DNA of 64,000 nucleotides from Tetranychus cinnabarinus. Its lineage: Eukaryota > Arthropoda > Arachnida > Trombidiformes > Tetranychidae. Below the pieces are notes generated by a model that ran no database searches, was not told the origin of the DNA, and saw nothing but the letters and a program-made list of their open reading frames with translations. The position numbers were made by a program, and so were the translations under genes. This document shows, piece by piece, positions 1-9,048 of the stretch (the first letter of the stretch is position 1; each line of letters starts with the position of its first letter). The DNA lies in contig WHVY01000005.1 in assembly GCA_022266195.1 (NCBI GenBank), positions 4,712,001-4,776,000 on the forward strand. Reading direction: 5' to 3'.

Positions 1-1
1 T

Positions 2-2413
2 CCCAGAAAAATCTTTGATCCTTCAGAACCTTCAACCTCTAAAGGAAAAGGTAAAGGTAAAAACTTTTCAGTCCAAGCTATAGCTAGAAGTGAAAGCTCT
101 TCAGAAGACTCTAGCATAGAAGATAGAGATGTCTGTAGTGTAGTTAGCAATACAAACTCCGAACAAACTGTAAATTGTGCAGCAGTTCTTTTCGCAATGG
201 ACAAAATTAAGGTTAATGACGTGAAAACATTAGCTATCATAGACACAGGAGCAGAGATCTCTTTGATCAAAGATTCCTTTGCTAGACAGCTAGGACTGAA
301 AATCAGAAAATGGGGTAATCAAACAGTTAAATCCGCTAAACATAGGTTGCCAATAGTAGGAGAGACTACTGTTTCGCTCAAATTCAAAGACAAGAAACAT
401 TGCTTACTTGTGCAGACTGATGTAGCTGTTTCATCGCTCATTCCGCGTAAGCAAAATATCTTGATTGGCAGAGACATACTCAAACCATGCGGTATCAACT
501 TTGATAACCGAACAGACAAGATAGTTATCAATAATCCTCAAGCCATTTCAAATAATTCATCTGCATCCGAAACCCCTGAAGTAAGTGAAGAAAGTGAAGT
601 GAGTGCCTTGAGTGAAGTTTCCTCTGATAGTCAACTGTCAACCGATGAAGAAGTTGAAGACTTGGAGACTGATTTAATTATGGCAAACTCACATACCAAA
701 TTGGAATTAAACATTGACGAATCCGCAACTGCTGAAACCAAAGAGAAACTGATGCATCTAGCCAATGAGTATCGCAAAGTTTTTGCAGCCACAGCCCAGG
801 AAATCGGAAGAACAAATAAGTTTGTTCACAAAATCGTCACTGGAGATCATCCACCCATAGCTCAACAACCCTATCGACAAAGTGCTCAGAAGAGAGAGAT
901 TACCTACCAGCTCGTCCAGGAACTTCTACGTGATGGAATTATCACTGAATCCTTTTCCCCATGGAGTTCACCTGTGGTCCTGGTAAACAAGAAAACTGGT
1001 GATTGGAGACTTTGTGTTGATTATCGCAAGCTCAATGCCATCACCGTAAAAGATGCTTATCCGCTTCCTGATATTAACACTTCATTGGATTATCTTCAAG
1101 GGTCTAAATATTTCAGCTTATTGGATTTAAGAAGTGGTTATCACCAAGTCGAGCTTAATCCAGAAGACCTAATTCAACCAACTACAACCGTCCTCACAGA
1201 CGATTACCGTGAAATAGACATCCAGTATAAGACCGAAGTAGGAAAAGTAATGAAAACCATCGAAGACAATCTAAGAAGAATAACTGAAGAAATCAGTGAA
1301 CTCAAATTTTCAATTGATGTTCTGGAAAAAACAATACCTATTTCAATGTTCCAAAACTCTGAAATAGTCCACAATACACTACAACTCAAACAAATATTCA
1401 ACAAACTAAAAGAAAAACCTAAAGATGCAATCCCAGAATTATTCGAAGTTTTAAAAATCAAATTACCCTGTGGCAAGTCATGTAGGTTGGACAAGATAGA
1501 AAATATTCAGTGTTCATCAACCTTAGTCAACGACACGGATTTCCGAATCAATTTGAAATTTTCAGTTGAGATGACTGATCCTGATGTAAAAATTGTTAAA
1601 GCAGATCCATTCACACTAATCACTAGAAATGACTCCGAAATCTGTACCAAGGTTTACAAAGGCCCAAAGTACTTTGCTGTCAATCAAACTAATCAAGAGT
1701 CCTGTGAATTAGGTGAAGAGGAACTATCCAAGTCTAATCTCTATCTTGTATGGAAAGAATATTGTGCAAAGACCCGGATTGATCTATGGGAATTACACAA
1801 TTGTGTACAAGCATCAGGCGCTACCTTCAAAGTACCACAGTTAAAGATAGTGGATGAATACTTCTACATTTATTGCCGTGGACACAACATCACCTTATTT
1901 GGAATCACAGCAAGCTGCCCTGATCAAGTCATCAAAGTCTCAAGAATGCTAAATTTTACAATTGGAAGCACAAATTATACTGTCTCATCATTGACAATCT
2001 TACATTCCGAAAAGATATCCTCATGGACTAACATGATCAACTTAAAATTGATGCCTTACGAACCGACCCAAATCGACCTTACTCCTTTAAACATCCAATA
2101 CTTGGAACGGTTAATTTCTCAACAGAAGACTGCTCCAATCCAAACTCAAACTCTGTTTGACACTGTTAAAAACTATGTTATGATAGTTGCAATAAGCATT
2201 ATTGCCCTTATGATGTTCATTTTAGTCATACAGCAGTTATTTACAATGATGTTTAGGAAGCCGATAGTTGTATCCTTAGTCCAACAGAAGCCAAGGAAAA
2301 GAGACCAACGCCGATCAAAAAAACCGATAATTCGGAATAAAACCGTTAAATCCAAACCTTCCCTTGAACCTCATGATTCTCATGAAAGCATTATTTTAAG
2401 TGAACTTTATTAA
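2..2413 (+). pseudogene. LTR retroelement pol-env ORF: protease, truncated RT, envelope-like region (partial, internally deleted)
   Basis: The frame is open from base 2, so the real start lies left of the window; the ATG at 197 is only internal. Seen from that ATG: an aspartic-protease motif DTGAEISLI at about residues 16-24, an acidic linker, then the N-terminal half of a gypsy-type reverse transcriptase (about residues 230-326) with the first catalytic block FSLLDLRSGYHQ. Near base 1,174 the RT stops before its YxDD block and continues in frame into unrelated sequence. That sequence has a coiled-coil-like helix, many cysteines and N-glycosylation sites, and one hydrophobic helix (about residues 660-681) followed by a basic tail, as in a retroviral-type envelope protein. 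RNase H and integrase are missing. Inference: a large internal deletion fused pol to env, so this copy cannot encode a working polymerase. The class (errantivirus-like gypsy) is inferred from gene order. Confidence 0.85.
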
Positions 2414-2456
2414 CTAATCATTTATTCTTTTTCTCTTATTCAATTTTATTTTGTAG

Positions 2457-3689
2457 CTTCCTAGTTCGTCAAAAATCCTCAATAATCCTCTTTTGTACCA
2501 TCTCCCATTGGAACCTCCGAAATGCATCACGTTAAGTCTCTGTTCCTACTTTATTGTCTTGGTCTCGGAAATTAGAAGATTCTTCGACGACTCTGGTAAA
2601 GCTAAAGTTGAAAATTTGAAATGGACGACTTTCAATATCTACACCACTCAACTACACAATAGAAAGTTCGCCAAAATCTCCGTCGCTGCTAAAGATCCAG
2701 AAAGTTTGAAGAAAGGAGAAAGTAGATTAAGAATAACTTTACGAGACGTAAAATCACTCAAACCATTGCCACCGAATCATTGTACCATCTGTTTTGATGT
2801 AGGTCACAGAAGAGAAAACTGTCAGAGTTGTGCGGTATGCTGTTCGCCACTACACTTATCCTCAAATTGCAGGTTCATTGCAGATAAACTAACCCCTAAA
2901 GAACCCAAGATAAGAGTCACCGGTGAAGCTGTCACAAACAAGAAGAGCAGACACCGACGAAGAGATGAATACGCAAAGACTTGGTGGAGAGAAACTGGTA
3001 AATTTAATCCAGAGATCCTGAAAACTTTAGTCCCAATTGGTCCCGCTGACGATCTAAAGCAAACTGTTTCCGTTGTAACCGATGGCATAGACATCAAGTA
3101 TGGTTTCCCACAAATGGTATTTTCATCCGGATTCTTCGTAAGAGCCATTGGCATTCAAACCCTCTATTTCGCCGAAATACTCTCATCTGATCTACGTTAC
3201 ACTGAAGCATCGATGAGTATTCATACCAGTCAGTTGAGATCCGACACAGCGGTCCCATTCTCAGAAGCAAGAAGCCACTTGATAGAAATAATGCAATCAA
3301 GAAGAACCATCATCTGGGGAGACGCTCAAGAACTAACAACCAGACTCCATCTCGAATTCACAGACCTCGTCCAATACGATATTGAATTAGTAAACCTGCA
3401 AGATTTGTATGGAACAGCTCCGTTGGAAACCCTAATCCGATTCTTCATGCCCGACACTGGTGGACTTCAACAGACTAGAGCAGATAAACCTTACGATGGC
3501 AAAAATTATGAAAAGATAAGCCGGTACCTGTTAAAGCTATATCATAAATACCATCAACTCATAGGCCTCTATGGACAGATACCCTCTGGACCTGAAGCTC
3601 GTAATTTTTTGGTGGAAAACAAAGACATAAATTGGTGGATCCAGAACAGAGACTGTTCAGAAAAGCGTCAGGGAGATGTCAAACAATAA
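2457..3689 (+). CDS. Zinc-knuckle ORF with possible exonuclease-like domain, 3' of env in the LTR element
   Basis: The frame opens exactly after a strong pyrimidine-rich 3' splice site (TTTTATTTTGTAG, ending 2,456) and runs to TAA at 3,687-3,689. There is no in-frame ATG for about 200 codons, so it looks like a downstream exon or a 5'-decayed ORF rather than a free gene. Seen: two CCHC-like knuckles (CTICFDVGHRRENC, CAVCCSPLHLSSNC), a basic stretch, then a domain with VSVVTDGIDIKYG, IIWGDAQELTTRL and ELVNLQDLYG. The spacing recalls DEDD/RNase-H-fold exonucleases, but the acidic residues are not clearly conserved. The ORF overlaps the first 13 bases of the candidate 3' LTR. The function is unknown; the exonuclease resemblance is inference only. 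It could also be a displaced gag nucleocapsid segment fused to something else. Confidence 0.55.
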   Translation, partial: LPSSSKILNNPLLYHLPLEPPKCITLSLCSYFIVLVSEIRRFFDDSGKAKVENLKWTTFNIYTTQLHNRKFAKISVAAKDPESLKKGESRLRITLRDVKSLKPLPPNHCTICFDVGHRRENCQSCAVCCSPLHLSSNCRFIADKLTPKEPKIRVTGEAVTNKKSRHRRRDEYAKTWWRETGKFNPEILKTLVPIGPADDLKQTVSVVTDGIDIKYGFPQMVFSSGFFVRAIGIQTLYFAEILSSDLRYTEASMSIHTSQLRSDTAVPFSEARSHLIEIMQSRRTIIWGDAQELTTRLHLEFTDLVQYDIELVNLQDLYGTAPLETLIRFFMPDTGGLQQTRADKPYDGKNYEKISRYLLKLYHKYHQLIGLYGQIPSGPEARNFLVENKDINWWIQNRDCSEKRQGDVKQ

Positions 3690-3967
3690 AATAATAAAAC
3701 ACTTAAGATTACATAATTAGATGAAATAATAGATAAATGTATTGTTCACTCTAGAAGATTCTAGAATTAGATAACAAAGAATATTCACCCTTTCCTTAGA
3801 TGTAACTAAAGATAAAAAGATGAAATTAGAGATAAATTTTAGTATATAAAGAAAACTCAAAATGTAACAAAAACAGTCAATTATTCCTTGAGTCAGCGAA
3901 GACTCGGAAGAGTTAAAATAAAGTCTTTTTATACTAAACCTTCGGTTTCTACTAATTCGCTTTCACA
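3677..3967 (+). repeat. Candidate 3' LTR of the retroelement
   Basis: A 291-bp segment starts TGTCAAAC just after a purine-rich tract (GGGAGA, 3,671-3,676) and ends TTTCACA, giving the TG...CA termini of an LTR. It contains a TATA box (TATATAAA, 3,843-3,850) and a polyadenylation signal (AATAAA, 3,917-3,922) in the order expected for U3-R-U5. The 5' LTR is outside the window, so the boundaries are not confirmed by a second copy. Confidence 0.6.
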
Positions 3968-4800
3968 GGGAAATAACAATCACTTAATAACAAAAACTTA
4001 CCCAAAAAGACGTCAAAATAAATCCTAATTGAACAAAATATTAGTGCTGTTTCACAAATAAAAATGTTAAATAAGTTTGTTGATTCGCAAAAGAAGATAG
4101 TCAACTGATACAAACAGCAATAATCAAAACTGTTGCTTTGCAGCCAAACGAAGACAAGCAACACCTTGGAAACCCATTGCAAGTCAACTTTGCCAAGCAA
4201 ACGAAATATGCTGACCTTATATGTCACACTTATTTCGTTCAGCAAAAAGTATAGCTTGAAAACATGAGCAAGTTAGTGGCAACATTAGTGGCAAACCATC
4301 AAAATTCATCACAGAATTCATTGAAAATACAAAATAAGAATTAAAAACCAACTAAAATCAATTTGCAGTCAATTTAAATCAACTAAACAATTTAAAAAAG
4401 TTCAAAAAAAGCCTCCAACAGATTTTGAACCCCAAACCCTTTGCTAACCCTTTGGCCACTGTGCCAACGCAGATGCTTAAAATTAAGTAACAAAGCTTCT
4501 GTATTTATTTGAAATACCCAAATTTTAAACCCAAATATCTTAGGAACAACTAACTATGTAGATAAAATACTTTACAGTATTTCCATACACTATTTACTTT
4601 GCATAATTAGTCCCCTCTATCGATTGTGCCATGTTCATCTTGAAAGGGAAAAACAAACCGGAAACGTACCTTTGTAAGTTAAAATCAAAAAATTGAAAAT
4701 TTAAGCTTAAAAACACTAAAAATTCAAATACTTAATACTATGTTTATTTTACTTACTTTGTATTGATCTAACAGAAGATATAAAGTCGTGCATACGTACG
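3968..4800. other. Non-coding gap between LTR element and TIR element
   Basis: AT-rich sequence without a credible ORF. The only structure noticed is a tRNA-like stretch at 4,411-4,468, listed separately. Confidence 0.5.
4411..4468 (-). other. Degenerate tRNA-like / SINE-head sequence
   Basis: On the minus strand TGGCACAGTGG fits the Pol III A box and GGTTCAAAATC is a damaged B box about 35 bases on. A T-run follows at 4,410-4,404. The stretch is too short and unpaired to be a functional tRNA. It may be a tRNA pseudogene or the head of a SINE. Confidence 0.25.
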
Positions 4801-4802
4801 TA

Positions 4803-5438
4803 GTATAGAGAAGTCCGGGTCTGGGACACCATCTTGCCGGGCCGGGGACATTTATCCGTGTCTGGGACGCATAAATTAGAAAAAATTTTTTCATGAAGAA
4901 ATAAAGTTTTTTATTGACTTTCCAGCTATAATAATATTTTTCCTACAAATTTCGGCTCTGCTCGAGCTCTCTTGTTCGGGTTTCAGCCCATCGAGTGTAT
5001 CTTTGGAGGAATTCCGAAATAGCTTTCACATTTTATATCGATATATCTCAAAAATGAATCAATATTATTCCGATCTTGAATTAGTTCATTTTTTGATCCT
5101 CCAAAATGGCTATTTCGGCCTGCTTGTCAGCAATTTCCTTATTGAGTCTACCAATCCTATCTTGGCTTGAGTTTAAAATTTCAGTTAACTCTTCTATTTC
5201 CAGAACACAATCATCAATTTCTTTTTTTGCCTTTTTATATTTTTTTTTAATCTCATATTTTTCTTTATACATTTTCCCCATCTCGATTTTTTCTTTTGCG
5301 GTGTTGACAGTCCGTTCGATCCATGATGGAACCTCAATGTCTTTAGCTTCCAAAAAAGAGAATAGTTTATTTGTCCCAGACCCGGACAAATGTCCCAGAC
5401 CCGGCAAGATGGTGACCCAGACCCGGACTTCTCTATAC
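4803..5438. mobile_element. Non-autonomous TIR element, TA target duplication, 636 bp
   Basis: The ends are inverted copies: GTATAGAGAAGTCCGGGTCT at 4,803 and its complement ending at 5,438, both flanked by TA. The GC-rich terminal 65-70 bp contain repeated CCGGGTCTGGGACA-type motifs (starting near 4,816 and 4,855 at the left, and near 5,375, 5,394 and 5,415 in the opposite sense at the right), as expected for transposase-binding sites. The interior holds a minus-strand coiled-coil ORF. No transposase is present. A TA duplication is typical of Tc1/mariner-type and related MITEs; the superfamily is not settled. Confidence 0.75.
5081..5407 (-). CDS. Coiled-coil ORF inside the 636-bp TIR element (hypothetical)
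   Basis: An open frame of 108 codons whose first residues are encoded by the GC-rich inverted repeat. The 5' end begins with TTG, and the first in-frame ATG is at about codon 43, so if translated it is probably shorter or is a piece of a longer spliced protein. It is strongly charged, with heptad-like Lys/Glu/Ile/Leu repeats typical of a long coiled coil. No catalytic motif is visible. Whether this is a real gene is doubtful. Confidence 0.3.
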   Translation of the reverse strand: MPGLGHLSGSGTNKLFSFLEAKDIEVPSWIERTVNTAKEKIEMGKMYKEKYEIKKKYKKAKKEIDDCVLEIEELTEILNSSQDRIGRLNKEIADKQAEIAILEDQKMN

Positions 5439-5765
5439 TACTTTCGTTGACAATCATTTTTAGTTGACTCTTTTTGTTGAGCATTGTTGAATTTTCACTT
5501 CAATGGTGAGTTTTGTTGTGTTGAATTAGATTGGATTTATTGTTTGTTGGTTTGAAGTTCACATATTTTGCAACTCGGGTCAGCATTTTTCACTTCAAAA
5601 TGTGACCAAACTGCACTATGTTTTGTCATCTAAAATTGACTTAAAGTTTAGTGAAAAAATGGAAAAGGAGCTGACAAATGTGCTTACTGCACGTTTCATT
5701 TCCCATCTTCATTGCATTAAAGGACAGAATGAGTTGGAATTTGCGCTAAAAAATATTAATATATT
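5439..5765. other. Gap between the two DNA elements
   Basis: No recognised gene. A 40-codon ORF starting with ATG at 5,659 ends in the target duplication and left terminus of the next element; it is probably fortuitous, or part of a disrupted exon. Confidence 0.4.
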
Positions 5766-5771
5766 GATGGT

Positions 5772-5818
5772 AGTAGTATAAAAAACCAATTACTGGCTCA
5801 ATCGCCAAACCGGTTATT
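5772..5818 (+). repeat. Left terminal inverted repeat of the mini-Polinton-like element
   Basis: Begins AGTAGTATAAAAAACCAATT. The first 34 bases match the reverse complement of the right end, followed by a weaker match to GGTTATT near 5,818. The target duplication GATGGT lies immediately left. Confidence 0.85.
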
Positions 5819-5886
5819 GAATTGGTTACTTTCAAGAATAAATTGGTTACTACTGAGAAATTAAGCGCTAAATTTGAAAATATTAA

Positions 5887-6181
5887 ACATTAAACTCAAC
5901 AAAGGAAGGATGTCATTGGGTTGCTGTTTTCTTCGATAGAAATAAAGGAGCAATTTATTTTGATTCATATAGTAGACAACCTCCTGAAGCTATTGAAACA
6001 TTTATAGAAAGAAACTCTAACTATTGGAGTTATTCAAAATATAAATTACAAGGCGATTTGAGTACAAAATGTGGACTTCATTGTATAAAATTTTGCAAAA
6101 AAATGTCCTGATTACATGGATTTTTTCAATAAATTCAAAGATTGTGCAAATACTAATGATGATAAATTAGAAAGAATTTAA
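5887..6181 (+). pseudogene. Adenovirus/Polinton-type cysteine protease fragment, frameshifted
   Basis: An open stretch without ATG encodes GCHWVAVFF, FDSY and then LSTKCGLHCI. This is the His (HWV) and Cys (STxCG) neighbourhood of adenain-like proteases found in Polintons/Mavericks and adintoviruses, related in fold to Ulp1. The N-terminal part is missing. The frame ends at TGA 6,109-6,111 just after a seven-A run (6,097-6,103), and the neighbouring frame stays open to TAA at 6,179-6,181, so a single indel in the A-run probably broke it. A polyadenylation-like AATAAAAA follows at 6,181, close to the converging minus-strand ORF. Judged non-functional. Confidence 0.7.
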
Positions 6182-6193
6182 ATAAAAATACAA

Positions 6194-6658
6194 TTATTTA
6201 TATTTAGCGTTTTCATGAATAAGAGTGTCTTGAACTTTTGCTTCTAATATTCTAATGTAATTTCGCAAGCCTAATAAATCAACATCGTTGATTGCTTGCT
6301 GTAGGTTGTAATATTTATCTGCCATCTCTCTAAATCTATCAGTCAATATCTGTCTTTCCTTTCTCAAGCGGATAACCTCATAAGCTAGTGTCTTCATTTT
6401 CACCTTGCATTCTTTAACCTGGTAATAATTACAACCAACTTCTCGGGATACGACCTCCAAAGCAAGAGCCATTCTATCGTTGTTCGCTGGTTTTTGTTTT
6501 GGAGGCAGGTCCGTCTGGGTACTTTGATCTTTTTTCTGGTGTTTGATAGCTTTCATCTGGCGCTTTTTGACCAATGTTGATAACTGCGATGTGGCTCTTC
6601 TCTTCATTTTTATGATTTTCCAACAAACGAATCTTTGACAAAAGAGAGATTCTTTCAT
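6194..6658 (-). CDS. Hypothetical element ORF, 154 aa, basic N-terminus and coiled coil
   Basis: ATG at 6,658-6,656. The N-terminal third is Lys/Arg-rich with a QSTQTDLPP stretch; the C-terminal half is helical and charged with leucine heptads. The 3' end stops 12 bp from the converging protease relic. Its first 185 bp overlap the 3' part of the next ORF (6,474-6,899) in another frame, either a genuine overlap as in compact viral genomes or a sign of splicing between the two. No family recognised. Confidence 0.45.
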   Translation of the reverse strand: MKESLFCQRFVCWKIIKMKRRATSQLSTLVKKRQMKAIKHQKKDQSTQTDLPPKQKPANNDRMALALEVVSREVGCNYYQVKECKVKMKTLAYEVIRLRKERQILTDRFREMADKYYNLQQAINDVDLLGLRNYIRILEAKVQDTLIHENAKYK

Positions 6659-6899
6659 TACGTAAATGGTTTAGTTCGTTTTTTTGGCGTAGATATGCTG
6701 CGTAGTAAGTTCTGTATCGTATACTAAATTCTAGACAATTCCTTTTAAAATTTTCAATCTCTATCTCTAATTCTGCTCGCTTCATTTCACTTATACGAAG
6801 TTCTTGTTTGAAATGTTTGAATCCAGGCTTGTGGGTCGGGTTTGTGTACTCTCTTTTTACATGAGCTCGGACTTTACGAGATCGTAAGTTGTATCCCAT
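6474..6899 (-). CDS. Hypothetical element ORF, 141 aa, coiled coil
   Basis: ATG at 6,899-6,897, only 8 bases after the stop of the upstream ORF (6,908-7,273). The N-terminus is basic (MGYNLRSRKVRAHVKRE), followed by a charged helical region, then a low-complexity tail that overlaps the ORF at 6,194-6,658. Tight spacing on one strand suggests one transcript, with re-initiation or splicing. No homologue recognised. Confidence 0.4.
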   Translation of the reverse strand: MGYNLRSRKVRAHVKREYTNPTHKPGFKHFKQELRISEMKRAELEIEIENFKRNCLEFSIRYRTYYAAYLRQKNELNHLRNERISLLSKIRLLENHKNEEKSHIAVINIGQKAPDESYQTPEKRSKYPDGPASKTKTSEQR

Positions 6900-6907
6900 T
6901 GTATCTG

Positions 6908-7273
6908 TTAATCAGGTGAGAAAAAAGATTGATCAATCCGAGTATATGAGACTACACACATTCTCTTTGCTCTCTCCCGCTTGTATCGGTTTTGTGGTTC
7001 ATCCTCTCTTGTTCCTCTCAAGCACTCTAACATGAAACTAGTCAACGAAGGTTTCTTTTCCTCTCTGGTTCCAGGTATGTAATGTCCTGCAACATTATCA
7101 CCCCGCTGGATGAAGTACATCGGTGAACATGTACTACATCTGCTCGCTTCAGGAATAATGTAACATCTTTTACAAAAATGATTATAAGCGAATGGCATTC
7201 CATAGAAGTACGTTCGTATTGAACATCTCAAACATGGTTTCCATTCAAAATGTGGACAAAATTTTGTATTCAT
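6908..7273 (-). CDS. Hypothetical cysteine-rich element ORF, 121 aa
   Basis: ATG at 7,273-7,271. Cysteine pairs CLRC, CKRC and CSTC with extra Cys/His residues suggest a zinc-ribbon-like fold, possibly nucleic-acid binding (inference). The C-terminal half is basic. It is first in a minus-strand cluster of three ORFs within the mini-Polinton-like element. It is not one of the standard Polinton proteins that I recognise. Confidence 0.45.
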   Translation of the reverse strand: MNTKFCPHFEWKPCLRCSIRTYFYGMPFAYNHFCKRCYIIPEASRCSTCSPMYFIQRGDNVAGHYIPGTREEKKPSLTSFMLECLRGTREDEPQNRYKRERAKRMCVVSYTRIDQSFFSPD

Positions 7274-7479
7274 TACTATGATTTAAATGAATAAGAAGAA
7301 AAGTATGCACAATATGTTTTGTAATGAATAGAAAAACAAAATTCGTTCAATATCCACAATCAAATCCGTACAGCAGTTCAATACCACCATCTTTTGCAGA
7401 AAATACTGATCATTTCATTTGAGTTTAGTTACTTTATTCTTCAATAGATGGTGTGCGTTGGTTAGTTGGTATTGCATCT

Positions 7480-8185
7480 AATTTCAGACCGAAAACCTAA
7501 TTTTTCCCTCCGTGTGTCAACTAAAATTCATGAACTACACGTTGGATTCAGATGTGCAAAATAACATTGTATTAAGCTCAATTAGAGCTATCTGGCAATA
7601 TATAAATCGTTCAGATCGGATAAGTAACTCTGCAACTAATTTGATCAAAGTCGAGTTTGAAAACCTATTTGATCCCTCCGTGTACACAATTCAGTTTTGG
7701 AACTACTCATCGGATTTGGATGTGTTCAGATGTGCAAAATAACATTGTTTTAAGCTTGATTAAAGCTATCTGGCAAGGTATAAATCATTAAAATCGGATA
7801 AGTAATTCTGGAACTAAGTTTGATCAAAGTTAGGTTCGAGAACCTATTTTGTCCCTCCGTGTAAACAATTCAGTTTTGGAACTACTCTTCGGATTTGGAT
7901 GTGCAAAATAACATTGTTTTAAGCTTGATTAGAGCTATCTGGCAATATATAAATTGTTCAGATCGGATAAGTAGGTCTGAGACTAAATTTGATCAAAGTG
8001 AGGTTCGAAAACCTATTTGGTCCCTCCGTAAGTCAACTAAATTTCAGGAACTACCTTTTGCAGACGTGCAAACCATCATTGTTTTAAGCTTAAACAGAGC
8101 TATTCAGCAATATATAAATCATCAAAATCAGATGAGTAGATCTGCAGCTAACTTTGATCAAAGTCAGGTTTTGCTTCAAACATGT
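7480..8185. repeat. Four tandem repeats of about 166-179 bp
   Basis: Units share TGCAAAATAACATTG, TTTTAAGCTTGATTAGAGCT, CAATATATAAAT and the palindromic TTTGATCAAAG. The TTGATC core occurs at 7,641, 7,820, 7,989 and 8,155. The array lies in the middle of the mini-Polinton-like element. Short ORFs here (7,512-7,742 and 7,895-8,188) are by-products of the repeat. Confidence 0.8.
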
Positions 8186-8948
8186 TAAGGAAAAACTTTA
8201 TTTACCTTTAGGGGTTTGACTGGTTTTGTTTGTTGCAATTGATATGAACTTGATTGGAAGGTAAAAGTTGACTTTTACTATTGTATGGGTGATAGTAAAA
8301 TTGATGATCAATAGATCTATTGCTGATGGCCGTTTACCGTTGAACGCAGCTTGATGTCCAACCAAGATAAATTGTATTAAAAGTAAAAGTAAACTTTCTT
8401 TTCTATTCAGATGGGTAAAAACTTGATAAAAAGATAACAACTTAATGATTTAAACTTAAGACAGAAAACTTAACTTTGAAGCTTTATCAATAATATTTGT
8501 TGATTTGTTGAATGGACGAAGACTGTTTGAATGATTTGGATAGAGAATTTTTGTCATTTATATATCAAAAATCATGTCTAATTAGAAGGTTACATCTTAT
8601 CTTTGTTTGAACAATTATGATGATTTATCCTTGATCTTGTATGTGCAAAGTCTAATCTAGTTCACCTTAATAAATTTAGTTCTTCTTAACTAACTAAGGT
8701 CACCTACTTGCTCTGTACCGTAGATCAAATTTGAGGTCAAATTATTCTGGTTGTTCACTTTGCTTTAATTATAATAAAGGTGCATCAAATCTATTAGTTG
8801 GATATTAGTTAATACTTGACCTAAAATTTCACCTTGGACGAGAAAGTGAAAGGGACGTTTCCTTAATTAATGACCTCGAGGACAATTGAATTCTGTGTAT
8901 CACTGTATTTATTATAATGAAGATATAATGCAATGCGATCTGAAATGG

Positions 8949-8986
8949 TATATAAATTCGTTAAAATCAAGCTAAAATCATCAGTT
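8949..8986 (+). promoter_or_regulatory. TATA box plus arthropod-type initiator for the right-end ORF
   Basis: TATATAAA at 8,949-8,956 and TCAGTT at 8,981-8,986, about 34 bases apart, match the TATA/Inr arrangement of arthropod Pol II promoters. The predicted start is about 66 bases upstream of the ATG at 9,049. Confidence 0.6.
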
Positions 8987-9048
8987 AACTTTCATCTTCG
9001 AGTCATCAATAGTACATCATTTCATCTTGTTATCATCAAGTCTTCATA

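Noticed and set aside
7512..8188. ORFs inside the tandem repeats of the mini-Polinton-like element
   Set aside because: The frames merely follow the repeat units and differ between units; no sign of a protein family.
8198..8440. Minus-strand ORF with hydrophobic stretches in the mini-Polinton-like element
   Set aside because: It starts with TTG, not ATG, and shows no recognisable motif.
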